From Gammaproteobacteria bacterium (lineage in GTDB: Bacteria; Pseudomonadota; Gammaproteobacteria; Steroidobacterales; GCA-2729495): 64,000 bases of DNA. This document shows positions 16,931 to 25,193 of this stretch, in pieces. Each line of letters begins with the position of its first letter. Position 1 is the stretch's first letter. The stretch spans positions 124,001-188,000 of the forward strand of contig JAUHYQ010000006.1 of NCBI GenBank assembly GCA_030426355.1, given 5' to 3'. The notes under the pieces are model-generated. The model had not been told where the DNA came from, did not search any database, and was given only the letters and a program-made list of their open reading frames with translations. The translations under genes and the position numbers were made by a program.

Positions 16931-17587
16931 ATGTCGTTCATACTCGATGCCCTGCGCAAATCCGAGCACGAGCGGCAACGCAACCGGGCACCGGGCATTG
17001 CCGACATGCGTACCGCGCAAAAACAACCCAACCGCAGCCTCTGGATTCCGCTGGTTGCGCTGCTGGCAGGCCTGAATCTCGCGCTGCTGGGCGTGCTGTG
17101 GTTCGTCGGCAGCAAACCCGATGCACCTTCTGCCACACCGCTAGCGAGCAACCCGATCGCAGCGTCGGCACGTCCGGCAACGGATGTCGATACATCAACC
17201 GGCCGGCGTTTATCGGCTGAACTTGAATTGCAGTCGGCGCCTGAAGAATCCCTGGAGCCGTCGCGCTTCGCGTCTATCGCACCACCGTCCGCCGGCCTGG
17301 CCGCACCGGAAGCGGCCAATAAATCTGCCGGTATTTCTTCCAATAAATCGGGATCAGGCATACCGACGGTTACCGAAGCCATGCTGGACGGCAGTTTAAG
17401 TGTCACGCCGCTGCATCTTGATATTCATGTTTACAGCGCCAAGCCGGCCGAACGTTTCGTGTTTATCAATACCAACCGCTACGGCGAAGGCGAACGGACC
17501 CGCGAGGGGCCGACGGTCACCACCATTAACGAGCAAGGCGTGATTCTGAATTATCAGGGGCGCGACTTCCTGTTGACGCGTGATTAA
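16931..17587 (+). CDS. GspB/ExeB-like protein
   Basis: A 218-residue bitopic protein beginning with the GspB signature MSFILDALRKSEHERQR, followed by one membrane segment (about 36-60), a Pro/Ala/Ser-rich periplasmic linker and the conserved C-terminal GspB domain (LHLDIHVYSAKPAERFVFINTNRYGEG... to QGRDFLL). In Aeromonas the partner ExeB binds ExeA and the secretin and may have a TonB-like role. It starts 1 nt after the ExeA-like gene, so the two are co-translated. In this domain HVYSxxPxxRFVxIN is the recognisable consensus. Confidence 0.88.
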   Translation: MSFILDALRKSEHERQRNRAPGIADMRTAQKQPNRSLWIPLVALLAGLNLALLGVLWFVGSKPDAPSATPLASNPIAASARPATDVDTSTGRRLSAELELQSAPEESLEPSRFASIAPPSAGLAAPEAANKSAGISSNKSGSGIPTVTEAMLDGSLSVTPLHLDIHVYSAKPAERFVFINTNRYGEGERTREGPTVTTINEQGVILNYQGRDFLLTRD

Positions 17588-17595
17588 ACCTGCTG

Positions 17596-19392
17596 ATGAC
17601 TGAAGGGGTAGCGTATCTCGACGGCCCGCGCCTGCAGCGTTGCCTGACGGCGGGGCTCGACCGCCTGATCGCGGAACGTGAATACCTGAACAAGATCAAT
17701 GTGTTTCCGGTGCCGGACGGCGATACCGGTAACAATCTGGCGCAAACCGCACTGGCCGCCCGGGAAGCCATCGCCGAAGCGCATGAATCCGCTGGTGAAA
17801 TCCTCGCGCGTCTTGCTGACGGCGCACTGGACGGCGCGCAAGGCAACTCGGGGACTATTCTGGCGCAATTTTTTCAGGGGCTGGCAAGCTCGCTGGCCGA
17901 TAAGCACCGCATCCTCGCCGGTGAACTCGCCGACGCCTTTCCTGATGCAGCAGCCGGCACGCGCAATGCGCTGACGAACCCTCGCGAGGGCACTATCGTC
18001 ACGGTGCTGGATGCAGCGGCCTCGGCAGCCGGTTCCCGACGCAACAGCAAAGATTTTGCCAAGCTGCTCCCCGCCATTCTGGAGGCCAGCCGTAAGGCGC
18101 TTAGCGCAACCACCGACCAACTGGATGAACTGCGCAAGGCAGGTGTCGTCGATGCCGGCGCGCGCGGACTGGTTTGCATACTGGAAGGCTGCACCGACTA
18201 TTTACTGCACGGCTCGCTGCGCGACCAGCCCACCGCGCCGGTAATAATCGAAGAGGCATTTGGCGAACAGCATCAACACGACACCGATTTGCAGTTTCGC
18301 TATTGCACAGAGTGCATGGTTACCGGCAGCGACCTGAAGCCCTCGATCATTCGTCAGGAACTGGAAGCGCTGGGCAACAGCATGGTCATTGCCGGTTCCG
18401 ATACGCGACTGCGCATTCACATTCACACTAACGAACCGGAAACCATTTTTGACCTCGTCGGGGCATTCGGCGAGGTCGGCAAAACCAAAGCCGACGACAT
18501 GATTGGTCAGGCGCGCACACTGAATCGCGCCGACCGCGATGTGGCGATTGTCACCGACTCGGCTGCGGATATTCCGGACGATATTCTCAGCCAGTACGAC
18601 ATACACATCGTGCCGTTACGCGTGCAATTCGGGACCGAAAGCCATCTCGACAAAAGCGGCATCAGTCCGGCTGAGTTTCGGCGGCAATTGGAGACCAACC
18701 CCAATACGCCGGGAACGTCTCAACCCACGCCGGGGGATCTGCGGCGCATGTTCGAGTTTCTCGGTACGCACTTCCAGGAAATTCTCGCGGTATCGCTGAG
18801 TGCCGGGCTTAGCGGCACCCACCAGGGCACGGTGGCAGCAGCGGAGCGGACAGCGCTGGGCGACCGCATTCGCGTGGTCGACAGCCTCAGCGTGTCGGCT
18901 GGCCAGGGTCTGCTTGCAGTGCATGCGGCAAAACTGGCGGAACAGGGTTTACGTGGAGATGAGCTGACTGATGCAGTGCGCGATTTTGCCGGCCGGATAA
19001 GAATCTACGCGATGGTTTCAGATCTGAGCAATGCGGTACGCAGCGGACGCGTCAGGCCGTGGATGAAACACCTCGCCGACTGGTTCAGACTCACGCCGAT
19101 ACTGACCGGAAGAAACGACGGCACGATCGGTTTAGGCGGCGTGATACTGGGGCACGGTGATCCGGTGCGACGCTTTGCGGCTCATATCGTCCGAAATCAT
19201 AAAAACAGCGGGCCGGTCGAATTTGCGATCGCACACGGCCACACCGAAGGCGCCGATGCTGAATCGCTGAGTGGCCATCTGCAAGAGACGCTGCCCGATG
19301 CGCACTGCGCCTGGCAGACGGAGATTGGCGCAGCACTCGGCGTGCATGCGGGCATGCAGGCGCTGGTCATTGCCGTCGCCCCTACTCTCTGA
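17596..19392 (+). CDS. DAK2 (FakA-like)-DegV (FakB-like) fusion protein
   Basis: A 598-residue fusion. Residues 1-205 form a DhaL/DAK2 kinase domain with the metal-binding NVFPVPDGDTGNN (Asp41, Asp43) and GNSGTILAQFFQG. Residues 235-305 match the FakA middle domain (YCTECMV, LGNSMVIAGSDTRLRIHIHTNEP). Residues 313-598 form a DegV/FakB domain that binds a fatty acid, beginning VAIVTDSAADIPDDIL and containing TSQPTPGDL and SLSAGLSGT. In Gram-positives, separate FakA and FakB phosphorylate exogenous fatty acids for phospholipid synthesis. Here kinase and carrier are one chain, and the FakA C-terminal domain is replaced by DegV. The gene lies 8 nt after gspB and overlaps the permease gene at its 3' end by 11 nt. 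Confidence 0.88.
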   Translation: MTEGVAYLDGPRLQRCLTAGLDRLIAEREYLNKINVFPVPDGDTGNNLAQTALAAREAIAEAHESAGEILARLADGALDGAQGNSGTILAQFFQGLASSLADKHRILAGELADAFPDAAAGTRNALTNPREGTIVTVLDAAASAAGSRRNSKDFAKLLPAILEASRKALSATTDQLDELRKAGVVDAGARGLVCILEGCTDYLLHGSLRDQPTAPVIIEEAFGEQHQHDTDLQFRYCTECMVTGSDLKPSIIRQELEALGNSMVIAGSDTRLRIHIHTNEPETIFDLVGAFGEVGKTKADDMIGQARTLNRADRDVAIVTDSAADIPDDILSQYDIHIVPLRVQFGTESHLDKSGISPAEFRRQLETNPNTPGTSQPTPGDLRRMFEFLGTHFQEILAVSLSAGLSGTHQGTVAAAERTALGDRIRVVDSLSVSAGQGLLAVHAAKLAEQGLRGDELTDAVRDFAGRIRIYAMVSDLSNAVRSGRVRPWMKHLADWFRLTPILTGRNDGTIGLGGVILGHGDPVRRFAAHIVRNHKNSGPVEFAIAHGHTEGADAESLSGHLQETLPDAHCAWQTEIGAALGVHAGMQALVIAVAPTL

Positions 19393-20155
19393 TGCCGATA
19401 CCGCGCGAAATCAAGTAAAAACAGGTGGCGAAAGCCAGCGCCAGAAAAACCAGAATTACTGCAAAGGCCATGCCGATATCAATGTCGGAGACGCCCAGCA
19501 CGCCGTAGCGAAAACCATTCACCATATAAAGTATGGGATTAAAGGCCGACACTTTGGCCCAGAAATCGGGCAGCAAAGCGATGGTGTAAAACACTCCACC
19601 CAGATACGTCAGCGGGCCGAGAACAAACGTGGGAATGATGGAGATATCGTCAAACTTGGTGGCGAAAATGGCATTTATCATGCCGCCCAGCGAAAAAACC
19701 ACCGACGTCAGCACCAGAATACTGATCGCTGTCAGCGGATGCTGAACTTCCAGGTGGGTAAAGAACAAGGCCACGATGGTGACCACCAGGCCCACCGACA
19801 GACCGCGGATCACGCCTCCGACAACGTGCCCGAGAATGATCACCCAGGTCTGCATGGGCGCCACGATCATTTCCTGCAGGTGCCCCTGGAACTTCGCCCC
19901 GAAGAATGACGACACCACGTTGCCATAAGAGTTGGAGATCACCGACATCATGATCAGGCCGGGCGCCATGTACTGCATGTAATCGAAGCCGCCCATGTCG
20001 CCGATACGGCGACCGATTAAATTGCCGAAGATCACAAAATAAAGCGTCATGGTGATCACGGGCGGCACAATGGTCTGAATCCAGATGCGCAGGATACGCA
20101 CGGTTTCCTTGCGTGCGATGGTTTTGAGTGCTCGAAGCTGGCCGCGTGTCTGCAT
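19382..20155 (-). CDS. ABC-2 type transporter permease (YadH-like)
   Basis: A 257-residue integral membrane protein with about six transmembrane segments and the ABC-2 block near the C-terminus (PLTYLGGVFYTIALLPDFW, FNPILYMVNGFRYGVLG). It is most like E. coli YadH and related exporters. The N-terminal KTIARKETVRILRIWIQTIVPPVITMTLYFVIFG is typical of this group. It begins 1 nt after the stop of the ATPase gene, so the two make one exporter. The substrate is unknown. Its 3' end overlaps the DAK2-DegV gene from the opposite strand. Confidence 0.92.
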   Translation of the reverse strand: MQTRGQLRALKTIARKETVRILRIWIQTIVPPVITMTLYFVIFGNLIGRRIGDMGGFDYMQYMAPGLIMMSVISNSYGNVVSSFFGAKFQGHLQEMIVAPMQTWVIILGHVVGGVIRGLSVGLVVTIVALFFTHLEVQHPLTAISILVLTSVVFSLGGMINAIFATKFDDISIIPTFVLGPLTYLGGVFYTIALLPDFWAKVSAFNPILYMVNGFRYGVLGVSDIDIGMAFAVILVFLALAFATCFYLISRGIGIRE

Positions 20156-20156
20156 A

Positions 20157-21113
20157 TCAGATTCTTTGCTCCGGCTCGGTCACTTCGCGGGTGCGCTCGT
20201 CTTCACGACGCTCTACGAGACGCATAAACAGTTCTTCAAGGCGGTTGGTTTTATTGCGCATACTGGTGACATTAATTCCGGCAGCAGACAACGCCTTGAA
20301 CAATTGATTCAGGCTGGTGCCCTTGTGCATCTCCACTTCGATTTCATTTTCGTTGACGACAGTGGAGCTAAAGCCCTGCAGCTGAAAATCAGCGGGGACG
20401 CTCTCCTCAAGGTTCAGCAAAAACACTTCCTGATGCAATTTGCGCAACACCGCCGACATGCGGTCATTCTCGACAATTCGGCCGTCATCAATAATGCCCA
20501 CGTGACGGCACAGGTTTTCTGCCTCTTCCAGATAATGGGTAGTCAGAATAATGGTGGTGCCCTTCTGATTAATGTGCCGGAGGAAATCCCACATTGAACG
20601 GCGGATTTCTATATCAACACCGGCCGTGGGCTCATCGAGTATTAGCAGTTTCGGCTTGTGCACCAGAGCCCGGGCAATCATCAGGCGGCGCTTCATACCG
20701 CCGGAAAGGTTGCGCGCAGTTTCGTCGCGACGCTCCCACAACTGCAGTTCACGTAAGCAAGTCTCGGTGCGGATACGCGAACGCTTGGCGCTGAGACCGT
20801 AAAATCCTGCCGGGTTGTAGACACAGTTATAGACCGTGTCCCACTGATTGAGGTTGATCTCCTGCGGGACCACGCCGATACAAGCCTTCGCCTTCTCCAG
20901 CTCGGTTTCAATATTATGGCCGAACACCTCCACAGTGCCGCCGGTCTTGTTGACCAGTGAGGTCACAATGCCGATAGCGGTGCTCTTGCCCGCGCCGTTG
21001 GGCCCGAGCAAAGCAAAAAAATCACCTTCCGCGACATCGAGATCAATACCGCGTAAAGCCGTTACACCGTTTGCGTAGGTCTTACTGAGATTGCGTATAG
21101 AGAGCGCCTGCAT
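20157..21113 (-). CDS. ABC transporter ATP-binding protein (YadG-like)
   Basis: A 318-residue ATPase with Walker A GPNGAGKST, Q-loop VVPQEINL, signature LSGGMKRR, Walker B LLILDEPTAGVD and H-loop TTHYLEEAE, followed by a roughly 80-residue C-terminal extension. It resembles YadG of the YadGH pair. ATG 21113 gives MQALSIRNLSKTYANG, the usual family N-terminus. ATG 21131 in the same frame is possible and would leave only 3 nt after the FlhD-like gene. The order FlhD-like, ATPase, permease on one strand suggests co-transcription. Confidence 0.93.
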   Translation of the reverse strand: MQALSIRNLSKTYANGVTALRGIDLDVAEGDFFALLGPNGAGKSTAIGIVTSLVNKTGGTVEVFGHNIETELEKAKACIGVVPQEINLNQWDTVYNCVYNPAGFYGLSAKRSRIRTETCLRELQLWERRDETARNLSGGMKRRLMIARALVHKPKLLILDEPTAGVDIEIRRSMWDFLRHINQKGTTIILTTHYLEEAENLCRHVGIIDDGRIVENDRMSAVLRKLHQEVFLLNLEESVPADFQLQGFSSTVVNENEIEVEMHKGTSLNQLFKALSAAGINVTSMRNKTNRLEELFMRLVERREDERTREVTEPEQRI

Positions 21114-21134
21114 AGAACGGCGATTGTGCATGAT

Positions 21135-21746
21135 TCACGCGCGCGCGGCGAACTGTGTAGCTACCGTAAGGGGAATGAGACTGAGGTGGGCGACCGAAAG
21201 CTGTTTGCCGTGACCCTGCAAGACACCGTTCACCAGATCCGGCCAGCAAGCCGGATGATCGGCATGCCGGGCATGCAGGCTGGCGCATGTCACCCGCGCA
21301 CATTCGCAGAGTTCCACAAAATCCATATTAGCCAGCGCATCGGCGGCCGCCGGATCCAGCCCCATACAAAAACCGGTAATGCCGTCAGGCTGGCGGCTGT
21401 AATGCCAGAGCGAGGTCAGCAAGCGGTTGGCGTAGTTCAGTGCGCAATCAGACCATTCAGTAGAAACATGGCTTTCGGCCACCTTGCCCGCCGCCTGCAA
21501 CGGGTAGCGTTGCGCACCCGGCAGCAGCGCAAAGCCGGCGAGTAACAGGGGCGCGGTGGCGAGTTGATCCAACTGAGCAACGCTCATGCGTCGCAGACTG
21601 TCGATGACATCGGGGCTCAGGCCCAGTAAACGAGAGCGACCGTCCACTGCCGGGTGAGTCAGCAGGCTCAGAAACTCGCGGTTCATCGCGCTTATTTCAG
21701 CCTGCAAATCCGGGCTTGCAGGGCTTTCAGGACGTACAGGCGACAT
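21135..21746 (-). CDS. FlhD-like protein with two tandem FlhD-type repeats
   Basis: A 203-residue protein. Residues 18-72 (EISAMNREFLSLL, LLGLSPDVIDSLRRMSVAQLDQLA) align by eye with the core of the flagellar master regulator FlhD ([26 protein letters not shown]). Residues 126-160 (FCMGLDPAAADALANMDFVELCECA) look like a second, diverged copy. This suggests a single-chain equivalent of the FlhD dimer. It is divergent from an FlhC-like gene 151 bp away and just upstream of the YadGH-like exporter. No flagellar genes are in the window, so a non-flagellar target is possible. Typical FlhD is about 116 residues. Confidence 0.65.
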   Translation of the reverse strand: MSPVRPESPASPDLQAEISAMNREFLSLLTHPAVDGRSRLLGLSPDVIDSLRRMSVAQLDQLATAPLLLAGFALLPGAQRYPLQAAGKVAESHVSTEWSDCALNYANRLLTSLWHYSRQPDGITGFCMGLDPAAADALANMDFVELCECARVTCASLHARHADHPACWPDLVNGVLQGHGKQLSVAHLSLIPLTVATQFAARA

Positions 21747-21783
21747 TTGGGGACTCCTTCGGTTTTGAGGAGAAATTACTATA

Positions 21784-21803
21784 TATGGTCTTAAATGACC
21801 ATA
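21784..21803. promoter_or_regulatory. inverted repeat in the FlhD-like/FlhC-like divergent promoter region
   Basis: TATGGTC and GACCATA form a perfect 7-bp inverted repeat separated by TTAAAT. It lies about 38 bp upstream of the FlhD-like start and 95 bp upstream of the FlhC-like start, in an AT-rich part of the intergenic region. It is a candidate operator, possibly for autoregulation by the pair. The assignment rests only on symmetry and position. Confidence 0.4.
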
Positions 21804-21897
21804 AAAGGTAAATATCGTGTATTTTTAGGCCTCAAACCCCTTTGCGGCCGTTCCGGGCAGAAAGCCCCCGCCACCCCGACACAGGAGGAAAACACCC

Positions 21898-22455
21898 ATG
21901 CGCGTCACCGACAACCGCTACGCCACCGAAATGGCAAAATTCAATCTGGCCGTCCGCATGATCGGCCACGAAGCGCGCACCGGCACCATCCGCCGTTGCA
22001 CCGGATTCTCGGAAGACCGTATCCGCAAAATCTACGGTACCTATTTCAAGAATCGCCGCGGCAACACTGTCAAACGACGCCGCGGCAAGACGCCACGACA
22101 AATCACCTGCTTTGTTGCCTCCAGCCGGCAACAATCAGAAGCCACCCTGCTCGGATGTTTCATGGTGAATGCCGGCGTCGTGTTACCCGGGCTGTCCGAC
22201 GGGTACCCGCACAAAACCCGGCTGGACAATCTGCAATTGGGCGAACGTTTTTGCGATGCCTTCGAAGCCTATCAGGCACTGCATCCCGAACCGCAGCTTT
22301 GCTTCGAAAATGCCTGGAACCTCTATCGTGCCCTGGCGGTCGAGCAGGAGCTCTATTTCGCTTCCTGCGCTTTGTGTCAGGGCATTTACGTGCAAGACCG
22401 CTATGCTCTGGACTACCGGCGCTGTCCGTTTTGTGAACTGAAAGCATCCGGCTGA
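21898..22455 (+). CDS. FlhC-like transcriptional regulator
   Basis: A 185-residue protein. The N-terminal RYATEMAKFNLAVRMIGHEART and the CTGFSEDRIRKIYGTYF helix-turn-helix-like stretch (34-50) match the layout of FlhC. The C-terminus has paired CxxC motifs, Cys157/Cys160 and Cys176/Cys179, separated by 15 residues, close to the 16-residue spacing of the FlhC zinc site. The middle helix ENAWNLYRALAVEQELYFASC mirrors FlhC's RAWTLVRFVESGLLQLSSC. An AGGAGG ribosome site precedes the ATG. A different-frame open frame over the same DNA is a shadow. Likely works with the divergent FlhD-like protein. Confidence 0.72.
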   Translation: MRVTDNRYATEMAKFNLAVRMIGHEARTGTIRRCTGFSEDRIRKIYGTYFKNRRGNTVKRRRGKTPRQITCFVASSRQQSEATLLGCFMVNAGVVLPGLSDGYPHKTRLDNLQLGERFCDAFEAYQALHPEPQLCFENAWNLYRALAVEQELYFASCALCQGIYVQDRYALDYRRCPFCELKASG

Positions 22456-22502
22456 TTGCAGGGTTCACCAAAGCGACACAACAAGCGGCTATATTGTACG
22501 GC

Positions 22503-23423
22503 GTGGCCATCGATACTTTTTTTTCTGCCGGACCGATCAATCGCAATGCGCTGTCGCGCGGCGATGCAGATACGCTGTCAGCACTGCTCGATCATGCGGC
22601 GACTCGCTTTATTCCGATCTGGCAGTCGCAATGTTTGATCGCCGATGACGGGCCCGTGTACCTGAGTTGCGCGGAACTTGGCGGAGGATGGCAACGCGAA
22701 TACGCCATCTACTTGGGCGAGCTGGCCGGACAGCAACTGCTGGCCGTAGCACTCGCGAACGATCTGCCGCAGGACGGTCCGCAGGCAGAGGAATTCACCA
22801 ATCACAGAAGCTTGCTGGCCATGAGCTCGGCCAACGACGGCGCGATCCTCGCCTATGCCAAAGGCATGGTGGAGTGGCAGCAGCGGCATCTCTATTGCGG
22901 GCTCTGCGGTGCGCGGAACATTTCGCAGGAAGGCGGCTTTGTAATGGTCTGCAGCAACGATGCCTGCGCGCACCGCTGCTTTCCCCGCGTTGATCCGGCG
23001 ATTATTGTGCTGGTCACCCACGACGAGCGATGCTTGCTCGGTCGCCAGACACGCTGGCCCGAGGGTCGCTTTTCGACCATTGCCGGTTTTGTCGAACCGG
23101 GCGAGTCACTTGAAGATGCGGTTTGCCGCGAAGTGCGGGAAGAAACTGATGTGCACGTCGGCAAGGTTCACTACCTGGGTTCACAACCTTGGCCGTTCCC
23201 GAGCGCCATGATGATCGGCTTTCATGCCGACGCACAGAGCACCGACATCGTCTGCAATGACGGCGAGCTCGCCGAGGCCGACTGGTTTACCCGCGAACAG
23301 CTGGCTGCCGGTGCCGTCAACCTGCCCCCGGAAAATTCCATTGCCTTCCGGCTGATCGAAGCGTGGTTCGACCGGTGGGACGGTCCGCGACTCGCAAGCC
23401 TTAATTTATGCGCATATTTGTGA
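22503..23423 (+). CDS. nudC: NADH pyrophosphatase / NAD-capped RNA decapping hydrolase
   Basis: A roughly 306-residue NudC homologue that cleaves NAD(H) and NAD-capped RNA. It has a zinc ribbon (CGLCG ... CSNDAC), the Nudix box (GFVEPGESLEDAVCREVREETDV) and, after it, the NADH-specific SQPWPFPSAMMIGF motif. The start is uncertain: GTG 22503 gives MAIDTFFSAG, and TTG 22494 adds three residues; neither has a strong ribosome site. It lies 47 nt after the FlhC-like gene and upstream of the argR promoter. Confidence 0.94.
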   Translation: MAIDTFFSAGPINRNALSRGDADTLSALLDHAATRFIPIWQSQCLIADDGPVYLSCAELGGGWQREYAIYLGELAGQQLLAVALANDLPQDGPQAEEFTNHRSLLAMSSANDGAILAYAKGMVEWQQRHLYCGLCGARNISQEGGFVMVCSNDACAHRCFPRVDPAIIVLVTHDERCLLGRQTRWPEGRFSTIAGFVEPGESLEDAVCREVREETDVHVGKVHYLGSQPWPFPSAMMIGFHADAQSTDIVCNDGELAEADWFTREQLAAGAVNLPPENSIAFRLIEAWFDRWDGPRLASLNLCAYL

Positions 23424-23488
23424 CAATAGTCACTTGACCTAGCATTTTATGTGCGTATCATGCGCACCCTGTTACTTTTATGCGCATA
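23407..23488 (+). promoter_or_regulatory. argR promoter with three candidate ArgR boxes
   Basis: The palindrome TATGCGCATA occurs exactly at 23407-23416 and 23479-23488, with a diverged copy TATGTGCGTA at 23448-23457 followed by CATGCGCA. A good sigma-70 promoter, TTGACC (23434-23439), 16-bp spacer, TATCAT (23456-23461), overlaps the middle copy. Spacings of 41 and 31 bp are near whole helical turns. Repression of the argR-arg operon by ArgR is the obvious reading. The sequence differs from the E. coli ARG box, so binding is inferred. Confidence 0.6.
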
Positions 23489-23493
23489 TATTG

Positions 23494-23940
23494 ATGCCCA
23501 CCGCACCCGACATCAGGGCCCGGCGCCGTCAGGCCATTCTCGAAATTCTCGAGGAACGGCCCGTGGCGCGGCAATCTGATTTTGTCGCGCTGCTGCAAGC
23601 CAAAGGTGTCGATGCAACGCAATCGAGTATCAGCCGCGACTTACGCGAGCTGGGCATTGCCAAGCTGGGAGAAGGCTACGCACAGCTATCGGTGTCGACG
23701 CGACTGGATGACGCGGACGTACCGCAAGGTTTTGTTCGCGACATCGAAACCGCAGGTGCGAACCTGACGGTGATACAAACCGCGACCGGGGCCGCCGCCC
23801 GCGTAGCATTATCGCTGGACCGCAGTAACTGGCCGGAGATTGTTGGCACGATTTCCGGTGATGACACGATTTTTGTTGCCACCAAGAACGCGAACGACCA
23901 GAAGCAATTATTGAGCAAGCTGCGTTCGTTAATGAACTGA
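23494..23940 (+). CDS. argR: arginine repressor
   Basis: A 148-residue ArgR: an N-terminal winged helix (RRRQAILEILEERPVARQSDFVALLQAKGVDATQSSISRDLRELGIAKL), then a C-terminal oligomerisation/arginine-binding domain ending GDDTIFVATKNANDQKQLLSKL with the Gly-Asp-Asp arginine-binding motif. ATG 23494 is preferred. The upstream in-frame ATG at 23449 lies inside the promoter and would add 15 atypical residues. ArgR heads the arginine operon (argG begins 20 nt after its stop) and probably represses it and itself through the palindromes just upstream. Confidence 0.95.
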   Translation: MPTAPDIRARRRQAILEILEERPVARQSDFVALLQAKGVDATQSSISRDLRELGIAKLGEGYAQLSVSTRLDDADVPQGFVRDIETAGANLTVIQTATGAAARVALSLDRSNWPEIVGTISGDDTIFVATKNANDQKQLLSKLRSLMN

Positions 23941-23960
23941 GCATGAATTGAGTTTAGAAC

Positions 23961-25193
23961 ATGACTGACACATCACCGATTATCCTGGCTTACTCCGGCG
24001 GACTCGACACGTCGTTCTGCGTGCCGTGGTTAAAGGAAACCTACAACCGGCCTGTCGTAACGGTATGCATTAATACCGGCGGGCTGAACGATGCGGCGGC
24101 TGCCAGCCTGGAAGAACGGGCCAAGGCGCTCGGTGCACAGGAACACGTGCTGGTTGAAGCACGGCAGATTTTCTTCGATCGCGTGTTGAAGTATCTAATC
24201 GCTGCCAACGCCCGGCGTGGCAATCTGTATCCGCTGTGTGTCGGTGCCGAACGGGGCATTCAGGCAACCCTGCTGGCAGAGCTTGCCAGCGAACGGGGTT
24301 CCACTACCGTGGCGCATGGCTGTACCGCGGCAGGTAATGATCAGGTGCGTTTCGAAGTTGCCCTGCGCACTGTGAACCCGGCGCTGGAAGTGCTGGCTCC
24401 GGTGCGTGATCAAGCCTTTCAGCGGGATCAGCAAATCAAATACCTGCAGGACAACCACTACCCCATGCCACCCTCGGGTGGCGCGTACTCCATTAACCGG
24501 GGCATGTGGGGCGTGTCCATCGGCGGTGCCGAGACACTGACCTCGGGTAACACCATTCCGGAAAAGGCGTGGGTGTTGTCTGCCGGCGCCTTTGACAAAA
24601 ACCTGCCCGCCAAAGAACTGAGCGTCAGTTTCAAGCATGGCGTGCCGGTGGCGCTGGACGGCCAAGCCATGAACCCGGTCGAATTAATTGAAGCACTGGA
24701 AGGCATCGGTGGCGAATACGCCATCGGTCGCGGCATCCACGTCGGTGACACCGTGCTCGGCACCAAGGGCCGGGTCGCGTTTGAAGCGCCGGCGGCGGAA
24801 ATATTGCTGAATGCACACCGCGAGCTGGAGAAACTCACCCTGAGTGCGCTGCAGATGAAAATTAAAGAAAGCGTGGCGCAAAACTACAGTGATTTTGTGC
24901 ACGAAGGGAAGCAACTCGATCCGGTGTGTCGTGACATCGAGGCACTGCTGGATTCGTCGCAGGCAACCGTGACCGGCGACGTGAAACTGATTCTGCGGCC
25001 AGGCAACGTGTTTGTGGCCGGCGTGGATTCCGCCTTCTCGCTGATGGCCGCCACCAAGGGTGTTTACGGTGAATCCGCCGGTGAATGGACACCGCAGGAT
25101 GCGCTGGGTTATTCGCGCATCCTCGCGTTGCCGGGGATGCTGCAATCACGGGCACGGAAAAACGGCCAGAAACACGACCAGAGCAAATCATGA
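23961..25193 (+). CDS. argG: argininosuccinate synthase
   Basis: A 410-residue enzyme ligating citrulline and aspartate with ATP, the penultimate step of arginine synthesis. The N-terminal PP-loop is AYSGGLDTSFC, and VAHGCTAAGNDQVRFE and GGAYSINRGMWG are also visible. The segment VCINTGGLNDAAAASLEERAKALG, instead of the DVGQGEEL type of most proteobacterial ArgG, looks like the Bacteroidetes/Flavobacteria version. In an operon where the upstream carbamoylation uses N-acylornithine, citrulline must first be deacylated. The stop overlaps the next gene as ATGA. Confidence 0.95.
   Translation: MTDTSPIILAYSGGLDTSFCVPWLKETYNRPVVTVCINTGGLNDAAAASLEERAKALGAQEHVLVEARQIFFDRVLKYLIAANARRGNLYPLCVGAERGIQATLLAELASERGSTTVAHGCTAAGNDQVRFEVALRTVNPALEVLAPVRDQAFQRDQQIKYLQDNHYPMPPSGGAYSINRGMWGVSIGGAETLTSGNTIPEKAWVLSAGAFDKNLPAKELSVSFKHGVPVALDGQAMNPVELIEALEGIGGEYAIGRGIHVGDTVLGTKGRVAFEAPAAEILLNAHRELEKLTLSALQMKIKESVAQNYSDFVHEGKQLDPVCRDIEALLDSSQATVTGDVKLILRPGNVFVAGVDSAFSLMAATKGVYGESAGEWTPQDALGYSRILALPGMLQSRARKNGQKHDQSKS

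Noticed and set aside
21795-22436. A 213-residue plus-strand open frame over the FlhC-like gene
   Set aside because: It is in a different frame from the FlhC-like protein, is rich in Arg/His/Pro and has no domain; the FlhC-like frame keeps the zinc motif and an AGGAGG site.
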